Source of the DNA: Anseranas semipalmata
Lineage: Eukaryota > Chordata > Aves > Anseriformes > Anseranatidae
NCBI GenBank assembly: GCA_013399115.1
Contig: VXAA01007175.1
Coordinates: forward strand, 1,727,805-1,791,804
DNA: 64,000 nucleotides
Direction of reading: 5' to 3'
Shown here: positions 11,558 through 25,103 of the stretch, piece after piece
Position numbering within the stretch: position 1 is the first letter of the stretch
Layout of the letters: each line of letters starts with the position of its first letter
Program-made: the position numbers and the translations under genes
The notes under the pieces: generated by a model
What the model saw: only the letters and a program-made list of their open reading frames with translations
The model's database searches: none
Told to the model about the DNA's origin: nothing

Positions 11558-14500
11558 TTCAGAAGACTCCAGCCTGCCTCAGAGCACAGCTGCCAAAAGC
11601 AACTTCAGCAATGGCACAGAGAAGGTGGTTCCTCCTTAATATAATTACAATATGCACGGTGGTTTTAGTGCCAACCACCTCAAACATCCACCAAGACCTG
11701 GGAGTGCTAGACCCTGTACAAACTCAGGAAGGAAGATTTAACTCCTTTCCTCTTTCTCTTATAGACCAAATTACATTGTTATATATGTAGAAGGAATGCT
11801 CTGCATAAAGAGATATCCTCATTATTCCAAGTGTTTAAATTCAATGTCCCATTAAGTGGGATATACTAATACTGGTTCACAGTGCAAAAGTTCGGGTTTG
11901 TTTTTCCCTCTCTCCATCCTACCCATCAGGTGGTGCCTTGTGAGCAGAAGAACTCTGGGTGGAGTAAGTAATTAGGCATAAATTAATTTTCAAGTGACAG
12001 TGAATAGCAAGAACATGGGAGGTGACAAGCAAAAGATCTGTGACACATGACTGCAACTCAATATGCCCGCATAGTGAAATCATAGCTCCACACTGGCTAA
12101 ATAAAGCAGGTATCCTTCTTCCTCTCCATCCATGAATGAATACATGAAAAAAAAAAATCAAAGATGATGTGGTAAAATTCTCCCTGGGAAGCACTGGGTG
12201 TAATGGTGATGCTTGATATGATTACTGAAGTAATGAAGGTAAATGCAAGAACACGAAAGGCTGCGTGCCATGTAAAGATACTCATTAACCAATTTGCTTG
12301 CTTGTTTTGCCATTTCCCAAAAGCAAAACCTGGCAACAACCCTTAGAGTTGGACATGCCCATGATTACATTCAACTTTTCCCTTTCCCTTGAGCTGAAAT
12401 GAGAAAGCCAACCAAGCATCTCGTCACCTGCATCCTGGCAGCCATCCCACCAGTCCCTTAAATTGGTTTTGGGAGGAAAGGGAAAACCCTTGCATGATTC
12501 CCACTTCATAACTCTGTCCTCAACTGTTCGAGTTTCCATGGCTGCCTCCCAGCAGTCTATCCTGGATGGTCCAGAGCCCACAATTTAATAGTCTCACAAC
12601 TGCCAGAATTTTTATCATACCTTGTTTTGCCAGGCCACCCAGTGGCAATGTACTAACAGAATCATCTCTATCACACTGCTGCGTTTATTTGCAGAAGGGC
12701 ATTTTCCGGGTAGTCCCTATCAGACTTTGTAGAACTAAGAACTAATACACAAAAATTAACACTCAAATAGGAAACTGGACTGATTTTTACTTAACTATAT
12801 ACATGGTATCTCTCCAAGAAACTATCAGAACTAACACCAGTCAGCTACAGCTGATAAAAACATTTTGATAGATAATCATTCACTAGGAAATGTCTTAAAT
12901 GTACCAGCTTAATTCCAAAAAGATTAACAAATAAGTCTGCATTGGATGTACCTGCCAGTGGGCTGAGTTCAAACTGAAATTTGAGAGACAAAGTATTTCA
13001 CTGCCTTGATTACCTATATTCAGTCCTTATCTATTTTTTTTTTTAGGCTCATCAGGTGAGCAGTAGTAGATTGCCATGCTTGCTAAAATATTGATTTCAT
13101 AAAAATTGCTTTGGATATGGGAAAGAGATAACACAGTCCTCTTTTTTTTTTTTTTTTTTAATTAAAGGCAAAAAAAAACAAAGTGGCAAATATCAAAGGG
13201 TTCAAAAAGTTATTTTGTTAGGACATTCTAAAATTCTTAAAACCCAACAATGTATATGAACCAATCATACCAGAAATGCGTTCTTAAAATGTTGTCCATA
13301 GATAATTTATCAGCTGATTAAGAATAGAGATTTCTCTCCTAATTATGTACATGTGGAGAACTTGAAGAGTTTTTCACATTATAAGAAAGTGAATATTAAT
13401 CAAGAATCTCTTCCCCACCCCCACCCCAATCCTTACAGCTCTGCTAAAAGCAAGAAGTTAAGTGGGTCAGGAGAAGGGTTATGACTGATGCTGCAAGACC
13501 AGAGATAAGCCATCAGGCAGTTAGAAGGGAAAACATTTTATCTAGAAGAACAGGCCTGACTTTCGTTCCATCTAGATAAGGACTAGAGCTTCTCTACGTG
13601 GGCAAACAGCCTGAAATAGCTGTTGTGGAATACCCCTGCCCACATACCACCCTAGGCAGATACACAGAGTCCTGCACTGGGAATGTCTTTTTGGTCCAGC
13701 ATGGAACGGGATGAGCCAAATGGTGTAACGGCTCTGAGAGATGAATTAGAGGATACCCCTAGAGAGCAGGAGAGCTATTGTGCTATAAAATCACCGTTTG
13801 GCTTATTCCACCATCATTTTTCCCTGAAAAGAAACTTGAGATGAGGGATTCTGGCTGTGTGTAAGCCTGGCAGAGGAATGGGGCAAGCGACTGAAAACAA
13901 AATGGCACCAGAGCCTTCTGCGACTTACTCAGCCTAGCTCAGACTTGCAGACGTCAGCCTGAAGCAACAGCCAGGGTTTCCCTGCTCACAGCGCGGGTGT
14001 CAAAGAAGTCTTGGCCACGCAGCAATACACGGGGTGGAATGAAGTACGTGGGTAGTATTGCCTTCACCTGAATTTGGCAGGAAAGGAGAGTCAGAGGTCA
14101 CTAACAAATCAGCAATTTCACATGGAGCTGAATGAGCTGGCTAGTGATGTTATCTTCAAAACCATTCCTTCCTTAAGAGCTTGAGCTTTCTTTTATAACT
14201 GAGTCTATACTAAATGCAGAAAGTCCTTCACCTTTCATCCATTACATAAAGTGGTCTCCTACGAGCGGCAGAAGTGTCCTGTACAGGGTGCATCACACCA
14301 GCTTCGTCTTACACACTTCCTTTCCAGCAGATACGACCGGCATAAAAATGGTATTCTATCAACACCGTTATCACTTCCTCCGTCTGGAGAGAACACAATC
14401 AATGCACACATATTAAATGGATTGCAGCCCATCTATGTACCTGAGAGGTTTCAATATGAGCTGCAAATAGGGCATCATGCAGCTGCAGTGTTTCTAGCAG

Positions 14501-17500
14501 GGTCCCATTTAGATTTGCTTTTGACCCAGATCATTTAATATCTTATCAAAAGATCTAACCAAAAATGGAGAAACAGAGTTGGTAACGTTCACAGACGAGA
14601 CAGATCTGTGAGAACATGATAAAGATTAGGATAAGTCAGTTATCCAAACCCATCCGGATCTGTTGGGTAGCAGGACTCATTTGACCAACATGTGCTTCAG
14701 CACATCTCAGTGTCAGATCAGACATCTAAGGACCAGCGATGTAGGTCACGTTTGTAAGGAGGAAGGTTGTATTCTGAAAAGCAGTTATTCAGGCAAAGCC
14801 TAGAGGTAAACTATACACTCGCAGCACATGATCGAAAGCACAGCACGCCGATACACATGTATTGAAAAGTAATTTATGGGAATGCAAAGAGATATATCTC
14901 CATAGCCTTACACCTCTGTATATACGCATATATAACTACATGAGGGACAGTCTCAAGAAGAAGCAAGATGTTAGTTAGAGGGACAGTCACTGGCATACTG
15001 TCTCCAAGCCAGGTATCCATGCTTTAACAGACAAAGGAGTCAGAATAGCACTACAATATTATCTTTGGACTTCTGAAAATGAGAAGAAGCTTGGTTTCTT
15101 TTTATACTTAGATTATAAAACTTTTAGTGCTAGCCAGGACCTATTTTTTGTTCTGTGCTAGTACACCACCTAGCTCTGAAGGACGTCTAAGAACTAACAT
15201 AAGGCAAATAATCAATATCAGCCTGGATTGATTTAAACCTTGCTCTGTTCTAGTGTCCACTGACAACTTGTTGTTTTCTTACTGAAGGAAAGGAAAAAAA
15301 GTTGAACAAAAAATGAAGAGAATGTTTGACTGAAGAAATTCATTCTTTAAAAAGAACTCCCAAGATAAAGCACTGTAAATGCCTCATCATACGCAAAAAG
15401 CAGCAGTATGTACTGCAAGCATCTGAATTGTGCGTTCACTGCTTGGGAAATGCAACCATTGCCCAAACACTACACATTTCTTCCACTTCAGTAAAAGGAG
15501 CAGCTTTTCAAGCTGGTAGGACTTGGGTTGCTTTCAGGTCAGCCATTAGAATACAATATAGCTCGGCTATCGACTGGAGTCCTACAGGCAAGTGAAACAA
15601 ACCCCATAGGCCGTATGCTGCACAGTCCCTTCAACTTGAAACCCAGCCTCTGTTATCCTGTTCTGCTTTTGGTTGTGCCACCTGGTGCTGTAGCGTATTT
15701 ATAACTGACAAGTGGCCACAATGCTTTTTTTCGGCATTTTTCTCTAAGTCTGAAGTTTGACATCTTTTAAGCATCTCTTTGCTATATGGCGACATACAGA
15801 GGTTGCCAAGGACAGGCAGATTACACACTTCCCATATTATGCTGGCCAAAATGGCCAAGTGTGGCCATCAGTCTTGAGTATGCAGCATGCAACACCTAAA
15901 CGTTAGATTTCAGAGAGACCAGTAAGTGACATGAGCCGCAGCCTCAGGCACAAGGACACTACATACCTCCAGCTAAGCATCCAGAAAAAAATAATATCTG
16001 CAACGACCACACTCCTTAAAATCTACGTCTGGATTTATCCATAAATGAGGTGAAGACCGAATTGACCACGAGAAGTCAAGTTGCACTAACACAAGTCGAC
16101 GCGGTCTCAAACAACCCATTTTGGTGGTTATGATGGCTATCACCAGAATAGATACACATGCATATCCCTGTGCATATAGGAGCACACGCACATACGAGAG
16201 CACAGCCATAGGTCATTGAGGAAGAGCCCAGACGGCTCGGAGGGGCACTCGCATCTCACGGAGCCTTGGGCTGAGCACTTGCACAGCATAAATCAGCTTA
16301 TGTCCAGTAAGAGCAGATTTGCAGCCGCTGGGAATCTGGTGCTGTACACGATGCGCCAGCCCCAGGATTCCTTCTGAACCCCGAGTGTGCTTTATACAAC
16401 AGCTTGTACTTGGTCAGGCAAGAATGGCTCAGGAAAGATGATTTTGGAGAGCCAAAGCTTTGGAGGTATCGCTGACAGGAGGCTGCGAAGTTGCCTCTTT
16501 GCCGTTTGTGCAAAATACAGCTGTGCTTCAGGCATGTCTACTATGACTATCGTGGACCTGAAGACAGCTCAACAGCTTCACTCAAGACCAATAACAACCA
16601 CACAGCTCTCTTTTTTCTATTATTCCTGTTTCTTTACTGTCATGAATCACACTCAGAGGCAAACCTTAAAGCTCTTTTTTTTTTTTTTTTTTTTTATAAA
16701 GTCAGTTATCAAGAGACACCACTGGCAGGCTACCATAGGAGATGAATTTGAAAAGGGAGGCCAGTCACATTTTGCAATGAACTGATAAAAACAAATCAAC
16801 CACAGAAACAGATTCCTCTACTCATTTCAAAGAACAGGAAAAAAAAAAAAAGCTTCGAGCAAGACCCCCGCCCCACTCCATCTCATAGATTTCAGGGACT
16901 GCTTTGAATGTTTTATTTTAGTAAGGAATAAAAGTCCCTGCTCCTGATAGATTGCAGTGCTCTCTGCCCTGAAGACAGATCAATATTACAGATCACAAAT
17001 AAATAGTCAGAAGGATTGAAAACAGGATTTACAACTGAATAGCTACCACACCTACATGAAAATAATAATTTACATTCCTTACCACACCCTATAAACTACG
17101 CACAGGCAGCCTGAAACAGGAAAAGTAACAAAAATAATGGGAAAGAGCAGCAAATCGCATCCTGACATTATTTGAACTGATATGAAAACAGTTGAGGGGA
17201 GGGAAGTATTTCCTCTTGAAACCAAACAAAATAACCCAGAAACCTTCAGAGGGTTTAGAGTTTCAGCCTTTCTTCCTGAGAAAAGAATCCCCAAATCCTC
17301 CCAAATCTATGAAAAGCAGACGCTTTCCATAGAGAAGGCATTCACCAAAAAAAGCAATTTTCTGTTAAAAATCAGTTTTGACAGGGCAGCTTCATCCAGG
17401 CTCAGATGTTGGATGCAAGAGGAGCGTTTGCCAGGAATAGAAACGGGACTTTGAGCCCAAGGGCCAGGCTGATGGGGTTAAGGACTTTTCCTTGCCTCGC

Positions 17501-17600
17501 GGGGAGGTTTCCCCCGTCCCAGGAATGGCCTCGGCTGCAGGAACAGATCAGAAGGGATCGAGGTTCACGATTTGTGTGGGAGTCTTGAATAATCTGTTCC
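11558..17600. other. Intergenic DNA, no gene recognised
   Basis: No exon, RNA gene or transposon is visible. Homopolymers occur at 13142-13159 (T) and 16675-16695 (T), and an A run lies near 16,840. Open frames are short and without resemblance to known families. Confidence 0.65.
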
Positions 17601-18260
17601 TATTTTAATGTGAACACGGGTGGTAACATGGAATTACAGTGTATGGAGGCGGGCTGGCGCGCATGGATTAATGAAAAATAATGAGATAATATTGAGCATT
17701 TATATCGTCTCATTAGAAGGGCTAGATTTCACTACCAACAGAAATCTCTGGGAAATTTTGTATTCTGGGACTCCATCCGTAATCTCTGTAACAGGAATTA
17801 ATAGGACACAGGCCTATTAATTCACGAGTATATTCATTTGAAAAGAGCTTTCATTCTCAGGCTTAATTTTTAAGCAACCGAAGTACTTACACAGTAATCC
17901 TTTCACCTCGTATTTCATCGTATCCAGAAGTCATTGTGGCTCCTAAGGTGCTCTGCTGTGAAAAAAAAGAATAAATACTAATAACTGCATGCTGGAAATT
18001 ATGACATGCTTATGCGATGCACCAGGAGAGACAAAAATAAGCACCAAAGGGCAGAAGGGTAGAGCTGAGTTTACTGAGGACTAACTACATTAGCATTGAC
18101 TAAAAAGAAAGAAAAAAAATCAAGCATGTTCAAAGTGCAAAATTTATTTTTAGCCCCTCAATTATTGTGAGTTTCATAATGCGATTTCGAGGGCCTACCG
18201 TTGCCGCACATGAACACAATTGTGTTCGATGCTTCGTGGTGTCTTAGTGGGGAATGATTC
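17600..18260. promoter_or_regulatory. Candidate conserved noncoding element
   Basis: The segment has a texture often seen in conserved noncoding DNA: AT-rich, without simple repeats, dense in TAAT/ATTA homeodomain-type cores (for example near 17,668, 17,801 and 17,817), with ATTCAT and AATTATTG words and scattered CpGs that have escaped decay. It ends with a perfect 16-base palindrome at 18212-18227. It lies about 2-3 kb beyond the inferred IKZF2 transcript end. No coding frame is convincing. Conservation is not demonstrated here and would need an alignment between species. Confidence 0.3.
18212..18227. repeat. Perfect 16-base palindrome
   Basis: GAACACAATTGTGTTC equals its own reverse complement. 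It contains inverted ACAAT words (SOX-type cores), a central CAATTG, and GAACA/TGTTC arms like steroid-receptor half-sites but spaced by six bases where three is usual. Confidence 0.85.
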
Positions 18261-20204
18261 ATTGTAGGGCCAGGATTTAATATTCAAGTACAGAGACGGA
18301 GAATACTGACTTTGATTCACCAGTTTCTAAAAACACAAATTCACCCTCAAATGAAGCTTCAGTAATTTCTTGAAAGTACTGCATAAAACTGGAAATATTA
18401 GAGCTAGAGAGGTGAAAGCCAGGAACCAACACGAAATACTTATTAACTGGGAAAATGATCACGGTTTTAGAAAAGCTGCAGAAGGCGCTTGTCAGAACGC
18501 ACTGCTCAAAGCTCACTTTGGCTGGCACAGCCTTTTGGTGACAAGGTGAATTTGGGCTTACTCCCAACGTGCTGGACAGGTAAGTCAGAAATACATTGCT
18601 TACCTGGTTACTAGGCTGATCCAGTCAATCAACATGGAGGGTAATGCTGCAGTTTAGAAGACCCGCTGCGATTACACCTTTTGATCCAGTAAAGAAGGCA
18701 CAGAGAAAACTATGAAGTATTTTGAAACCAGCTGCCTCACCTACACCAAATTAAGGCTCAATAGTGGCAGAATATACAGACACAGGTTGCTAATAAGGCA
18801 GGAAAGGCCTTTTTTCAACAGAGTGAGGGCTTTTCCAGCAGAAGTACTGCACGGAAAGGATTAGACAGGGTTTCCTGTTGCCTAAACAGAGCCAAACGGG
18901 TGAGGTTGACCTGCCCTTTGCTTGAAGGGTGATCTTGAGAAACAGGCAATAGTACACCCTCGAATGACTTCCACCCAGACACTTGAACAAGCATGAACAC
19001 TGGCCCTCAAATCACGGCCAGGAGATTTCTAAGCCTCATTCTTCCGTCATAACATGACACCACACACAGAATCTTACTCCTGCAGACAAACGACTTGGCA
19101 GTCCTAATGATTATGGCTCAGTGAGCTCTGCCTGTGTTTCCTCCACTTGTCTTCTCTGAATCTTATCTGAATAGTCTAAAGTCAACGAGAAGATCACTAC
19201 CATCCGCAGTAAGTCTTAGGACAGGGCCTCGAGTGGGTCAAGTCCATCTTTTCAGTCTTACAATTTTACAGCACAACCCGATTTCTCATCTATGCATTAA
19301 ATAATTGGATTGTCACATTTTCTGTACCTTGGGTCTTTTTGAAGCAAAAGCTTTGGGTCTTTTGAAGCTGGCAATCCTGAGTGAAGGAAAACAGGGGAAT
19401 TTCTGCTCAGCAAGCAGAGGCATTCCTCAGAAACAACATACATCAAGCAACTTAAAAGAAGATTAAGTTTTATTCAGATGATATCTGAAGGAGTTTCCAT
19501 TCTCATGTCAATGATGAACACTTTTATTACCAGGGAGAGGCTGGTTAATCTTTAACCAAGAATTTACAATTCTTAAAACAAACAACAAAACTTAAGAAGC
19601 TTCATGAGGTCTTCCTTTTATTCTGAAGAGTTGTTTTTTTTTTTTTTNTAAACCATGAATGCTACCAGATTGATAGCTGTGTTACAAAAGAACAAACAAG
19701 TTGGGCAACATGAACTACCCAATAAATCCATACTGGTAAGATCACCCCTGGACACAACACAGGGGAACTCAGCCAAAAACCCAAGAGAAGGAGTCAAAGT
19801 AATTCCTTATGTGATCTGAGCATTTTCCAGAAAAAGGACCTCAGGCCACTAACTTATTTCAAAAACACAGTATACCAAGTGGCAGGTAACTGATGCCACC
19901 ATTTCATATAATAGCACCTTAGAGGGAATACTTTTCTAACTCAAGCTGAAAAACTTTATGCGCTGAAGTTGATGGAAAGATCATTAGCTTCAACGTATAC
20001 CAAAGTGGATCTTGGCCCCATTCCCCAGTCTCATAACCCATACTCATAACCCCAACTCATAAGCCATTCAGCCTCTCTAGCTAGTTAATAGGATTTGTTA
20101 CCAGGTAGAAATGCGATTCCTTCGAGGTGCAAAATTGCCATTCATGTTTCCTGCTGTAAGAAAGAAAAATGTATGCATACACCAATGTTTCCAGAAAGCT
20201 TGAA
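18261..20204. other. Intergenic DNA, no gene recognised
   Basis: No gene is seen between the candidate noncoding element and the inferred 3' end of IKZF2. A T run with an undetermined base (N at 19648) lies at about 19,634-19,648. AATAAA words occur on the minus strand near 19,472 and 19,617, so a longer IKZF2 transcript running into this region is possible. Confidence 0.5.
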
Positions 20205-20228
20205 TGGAAAACCCTTTCATGTCAGAAG

Positions 20229-20240
20229 TTTATTTTTATT
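20229..20240 (-). terminator. Tandem AATAAA poly(A) signal, likely IKZF2 distal end
   Basis: Two AATAAA hexamers lie end to end on the minus strand (20240-20235, then 20234-20229), preceded by U- and AU-rich sequence of the type found before cleavage sites. Cleavage would be expected 10-30 bases further on, near 20,205-20,220. Other AATAAA hexamers lie upstream, for example near 20,410, so the exact site used is not fixed by sequence alone. Confidence 0.55.
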
Positions 20241-23200
20241 GGTAAAATATTAAATAATATACAGAATTAAAAACTGCACTTACACTTCTGAGAAGAAATA
20301 ATTCTTGGACAAATTATATGCTTGTTCCTGAGATTCCCTACATTTATTCCAGTAGCTGTGCACTCAAGACAGTACAAACCTTTATAATATAATCCTTTTC
20401 ACAAAGTATTACAAAGTTTCTGCAGCTTCTTTTTATTTATACACACATACAGACTCACACTCTCACATGGCTGTACAACACTCACACGTACAGAGTACAC
20501 ACATACAGATGTGGAACCATATGTATGCATGTATACTAAGGAGAAAAAAATAACAAGTCCCATAGTTCAGTCTACAGCGGCAAAACTCTTTAGCGGGGGA
20601 CACGGGTTTACATCAGGGTTGCTCACATGCACCACTGTGATAGTGATCATTTCTGAACTCCTTTTTAAGAGCATGTTCCAATGTCCATGTAAAGCAATGG
20701 GACAATTCCCACTGTCTTCACTGGGTTTTGGAATAAACTCTGATTTTTATTTTCATTTTTTTAGATTCCTCAATTTGAGCTCAGAACATCTGTTGCAGAG
20801 CTGAAAATCATAACCTGGGAGAAAAGTAGTCATTTGCCAGATTACTCACCGAAGTTTATCTTGCTTCAGGAAAACGACCAACATCGAATTCGGCACTAGA
20901 GTGGGCAGAGTGCAACACTGCGCGATTCACGGAAGATGCCGTGACAAGTGGGTCAAGACCCGATAGCCTGAAATCATGCTCAAAAGATCTTGCGTGCTTT
21001 GCTACGATCCCACTGCTTCAGTGTGGTCCCTGTTTGCAGGAGGACCTGAACAACCTACAGGAGGTTACCAGAATTTGGCCCTAGGAGTGTGACCCTGGGG
21101 GCAACCACGACAGTCGCCCACTGAATGCATTTTTCTCCTTGAACTCAAACAGTCGAGTCTGGGAAATTATTTTGGCAATCCATCAGAATGGGATATAGTC
21201 TCCTCCCCTTTGCTATTTTTAAAAAGGAATATCTTAAATACAAATTTAAAAGACAAAAGTGGCTACTGTGCATGCGCAGTAACTGCCTTTCAAAGAATCT
21301 CAATGGGATTTTTCTTTTTGTTACGTACCTAAATACATATTTACAGAACAGCCGTTTCAGTCTACTGGGGGGAAAAAAAGGCATTAAAAATACACTATAT
21401 ATAAATATGTATGATATGTAAAACAAGTCCCATCTAAACGTATATAAGACAAGGACAACTCTAAAGAAGCTTTTCTGGTCTCTCAGGTAGATAAAGGACA
21501 CGAGTCCTGTAATTCTTATGCAGGCAAATCTCTCCCATTAGAGTAAATGGTGGTTTTGCCCTAGCTAAGAGCTTAGGCCTAATCCAAAATCCATCATCAA
21601 AGTCAACAAGAGTCTCCACTGAGTGGGTTTTGGATCAGACCAAACAATCTTTTTATTTTTTGTTATTTTTAATAAACATCAATATTAAGTGCTTATTTAA
21701 GAGGAAAAAAAGAAAGCTGCAATTATAAAAGAAAATGAAGGAACAGGCAAGAACACATTTGTTCTTAGTTCAGACCACTGGATGTGTTTCAGTGTCAAAT
21801 AAAAGCCAGAGTTAAGGTCTGGGCTTTAGCCTTAACTTACAGTTTCTCACCTTTTGTCAGTCAGTCTTAATTTACACGGTTACTTGACTCTTATCTTTGA
21901 ATGGATTTAAGATAGAGCATGTTGTTTCACTGATTTGTGTTGACCGAGGAAAGAAAAAGTAAACCATTGTACGTTAATAAGACGTCAGGGAAAGTATTGC
22001 ACTTGAACAGAAAAATAACCCCAAAAAGTGGTTTTGTTTGTGATTTTTTTTTTTTTTTTAAAGTGAATCATCCATGTCTGCAATGAGCATCTTTAGAAAG
22101 CAAGATCCAAGAATGAAGGATAAGAAGGAAATTTGGGGTTGGTAACCCCCACCCTGGAATACAACAGTAGTAAAACTTTTTAAAGCATTTTCTTCCAACA
22201 GGAAAAAAAAATTATATGACTTTTTTTTTTTTTTTTTTACTTTACAATTTTAAATCTTTCTAAACATTTGCATTAAAAGTTTCCAGTTTCTCATAAAAAG
22301 ATATACATTTTAGGAAAAAAAAAATACAACCAGAAAATAAAACCAACTAAAAAGGCAAATATACAGTATTATAATTACATCACTGTGGAGTCATCTCTGA
22401 AGGTACCCTAGGTCTTTAAAGTGTTACAAAGAGTACGTACCTTAATATTTTTTTCTCAAATCAACTATCTTTTTTTCTTTTTCCCGTTTTTAATATAAAA
22501 CTACACTTGAGTACAAAAATATGTAAACAGACTGTACAGCCAATGAACAAAAAACCCCCCCAAAACAAAAAAAAAACCCTAGACAGCCCAAAGCTACAGG
22601 AGATAAGAGCAGGCCCAGACTTAAAGCTAAGAGAAGGAAAAGGGGGAGAAAGAGAAAACAATTGAAAACCAAAGGAAACTGCTACATGACAGAGGAAGTG
22701 AACATGTTCATGCTCTGAGAACACTTGACAATTAGTCAAATAATTGATCACAGTTTCAGAATCTGAACTACTACAAAAAATAACCAGAAGTCCTTCCCTT
22801 GTTACAGCGTGTTCAGAAGCGAACATCCATTTCCAGTAAGCAATGTCAAATCCCAGTAAGTGCATAGTCGGGGATTCAGTGACCTCCACCCCTTCAAGAA
22901 GCTTTTCTTATTCCATGTCACTTGAGGTAAAACTAAATGGCCCAATTTACTGCAAACTGGCCTCTTTGTGCCAATAATGGAGTCATGCTCTCCCCTCTGC
23001 CTTGCAGGAGGCTCCCGTATTTTACACTTGATGGATAATACAGACTACAGGCTGCCGGCACGTGCGTACTGCCGAGCAGGAGGGATTAAGGCTGCTACAC
23101 CAACCGACGTGGACTCGCGTTCACCACAGAACCCCACCGCCGAGCGCTGTCGACCAAGACCTGATGGACGACGCTGTGCTGTACTGATTAGCAAGTAAGG

Positions 23201-25097
23201 CCCTGATCTAACAAATTAAGCACATGGTTAAAGGTAAAGCTCCTGTGCACTTCCAAAGTGAGTCAAAGGGTTGACTTGGGGCTCACCACGTGCTCCTACG
23301 CTTTCTTGGGGTGCATCAACACCTGCTGCAGGAAGGAAACATCAGCCATCTTAGGCAAGCTTTGGGTCAAGCTGCTGCCTTTCTCCCAACAGAGTACACA
23401 TAATACAACGCCCTCAAGACATGATCTGATTAACTTCATCATCATTCACTCTGTAAAATACTTTGTGTCCTGCTAGTGAATACATCACAGTATTTTTCTT
23501 TTTTAACTGTAAATAATTGTGGATTTACTATAGCAGTGTACGTCTTTGTTGAAATGGTCACTGCTGTCCACAGCTCAATAAGGTCCCATGATTTCTATGT
23601 AGAAGAAAAGTTTTTATAGCAGGGGGGAGCATGGGCTGTTGCACTCCCAAACAGGGATCCACGTGAGCAGACCAGTAACCGCCTTTCTGAGGGCTGGAAG
23701 TGAACTGGAGTAACTAGGAATGCTGTATGAGCCTAAAATAGAAACTGGTAATGTTCTCCTTGGCCTATCCTTCAGCACAATTCTTAACGGGATCAAAGGG
23801 AATATATATTTGCTACAAAGCAAATTCTGCCTCTTCTCTACCTAATTCCCGGCTCCCGCTCCCATGCACTCACTGTGACTGCCCCGGTCCCGGAGCATGG
23901 GCGCGGAGGGACGGTCGGTGGCTTGGACCCCAGCAGAGACCCGATGCCCTGCCCATGCCGGCACCCCTACACGCAGGGTACGTAACCAGACCTGAAACTC
24001 GGTCACAGCCAGCCAGGGAAGTACCAAGACAATACTGCACTTTTCACCCAAGCGTGCCCGCTAGGAGATAAAGCCCCGCAGAGGAGAACGACCTCATCCC
24101 AGCCTAAGACATGAACATGTTCCACAACATCGCCCACAGATGGGTTTCTCTTCGCTCCGTTCCAATGATTCGGGTGGCAGCAGCGTCACAAACACAGTCC
24201 AACGCTGCGTTGGTTGGGACCAGCGCCGAGACCAGCTCTGGCTGGAACGCACTTCGCTAGGGTAATGCCGGCCCTTCCCACTCCTAAAGCCAGCTTTCTC
24301 CAGGAAATCTCATAGCTAAATACTAGGACAGCCCTCCCTCCTGGCTGAGCTGCCAAAAAGGGTGCAGAGGGGCACCGGGATCTGCCTCGCCTCGTACGAG
24401 AAGGGGTTTTTACTTTGGGTTGGTTTTTGTCGTGCATTCTGAAAGGGCCGGGAAAGATATCATGAATGACATCATGAACTTTCAAAATGCATTTGAAAAA
24501 GGCACATATACAATAAAGCATATATCTAATTATACGATACCATATATATAAATATACTTTCTCAAAATCTCCAGCTGCTCTAGACCGCAGGTCATCGCTA
24601 CCATCCATTTTTGTTTTTAAAGGATACTAAACCAAGCTAAAATGCACATTTCTAGCGTCAAAGCCAATTTCATCACGCTTTCCTAAAAATCTCACATTGA
24701 GTTTAGGTGATTCAGGTAACAGTGCAGCCTCCCTTCTCCCTCCTTATTATATTATAATGCACAGCAAGAGTGAAGTAAAGGAATATTATCTAGTGAGGGA
24801 ACTGTATTACTGCTGCTCCTGTCCTTGGCTGAAATAAGCACCTTTCCCTAAATGGTCTCCAAAGTTTCTCTCAGGAGGAAGGACAGCTTTCTGGCTTCTT
24901 TCAATGTGTTCTCAAGTATGAAAAAACAGCTCGGGACCCAGACAACAGTAACAATATCCTATTAAAGGTCAGTTTTGAAGCGTTTGGTTGAATTCACAGC
25001 CTCCTCTTCTGCCTGACAGCCACAATTTAGGAACACCCTCGTAAACAGAAAGAAGCTCTTTAAAATTGAGAATTTCTTCACTTTTAAGTAAATACAC

Positions 25098-25103
25098 TTT
25101 ATT
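25098..25103 (-). terminator. Possible internal IKZF2 poly(A) signal
   Basis: The plus strand reads TTTATT, which is AATAAA on the transcribed minus strand, with GU-containing sequence (GTGTATTT) right after it. Use here would give a 3' UTR of about 4.3 kb. Several other hexamers exist in the UTR, and this one is listed as the clearest mid-UTR candidate, not as a proven site. Confidence 0.3.
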
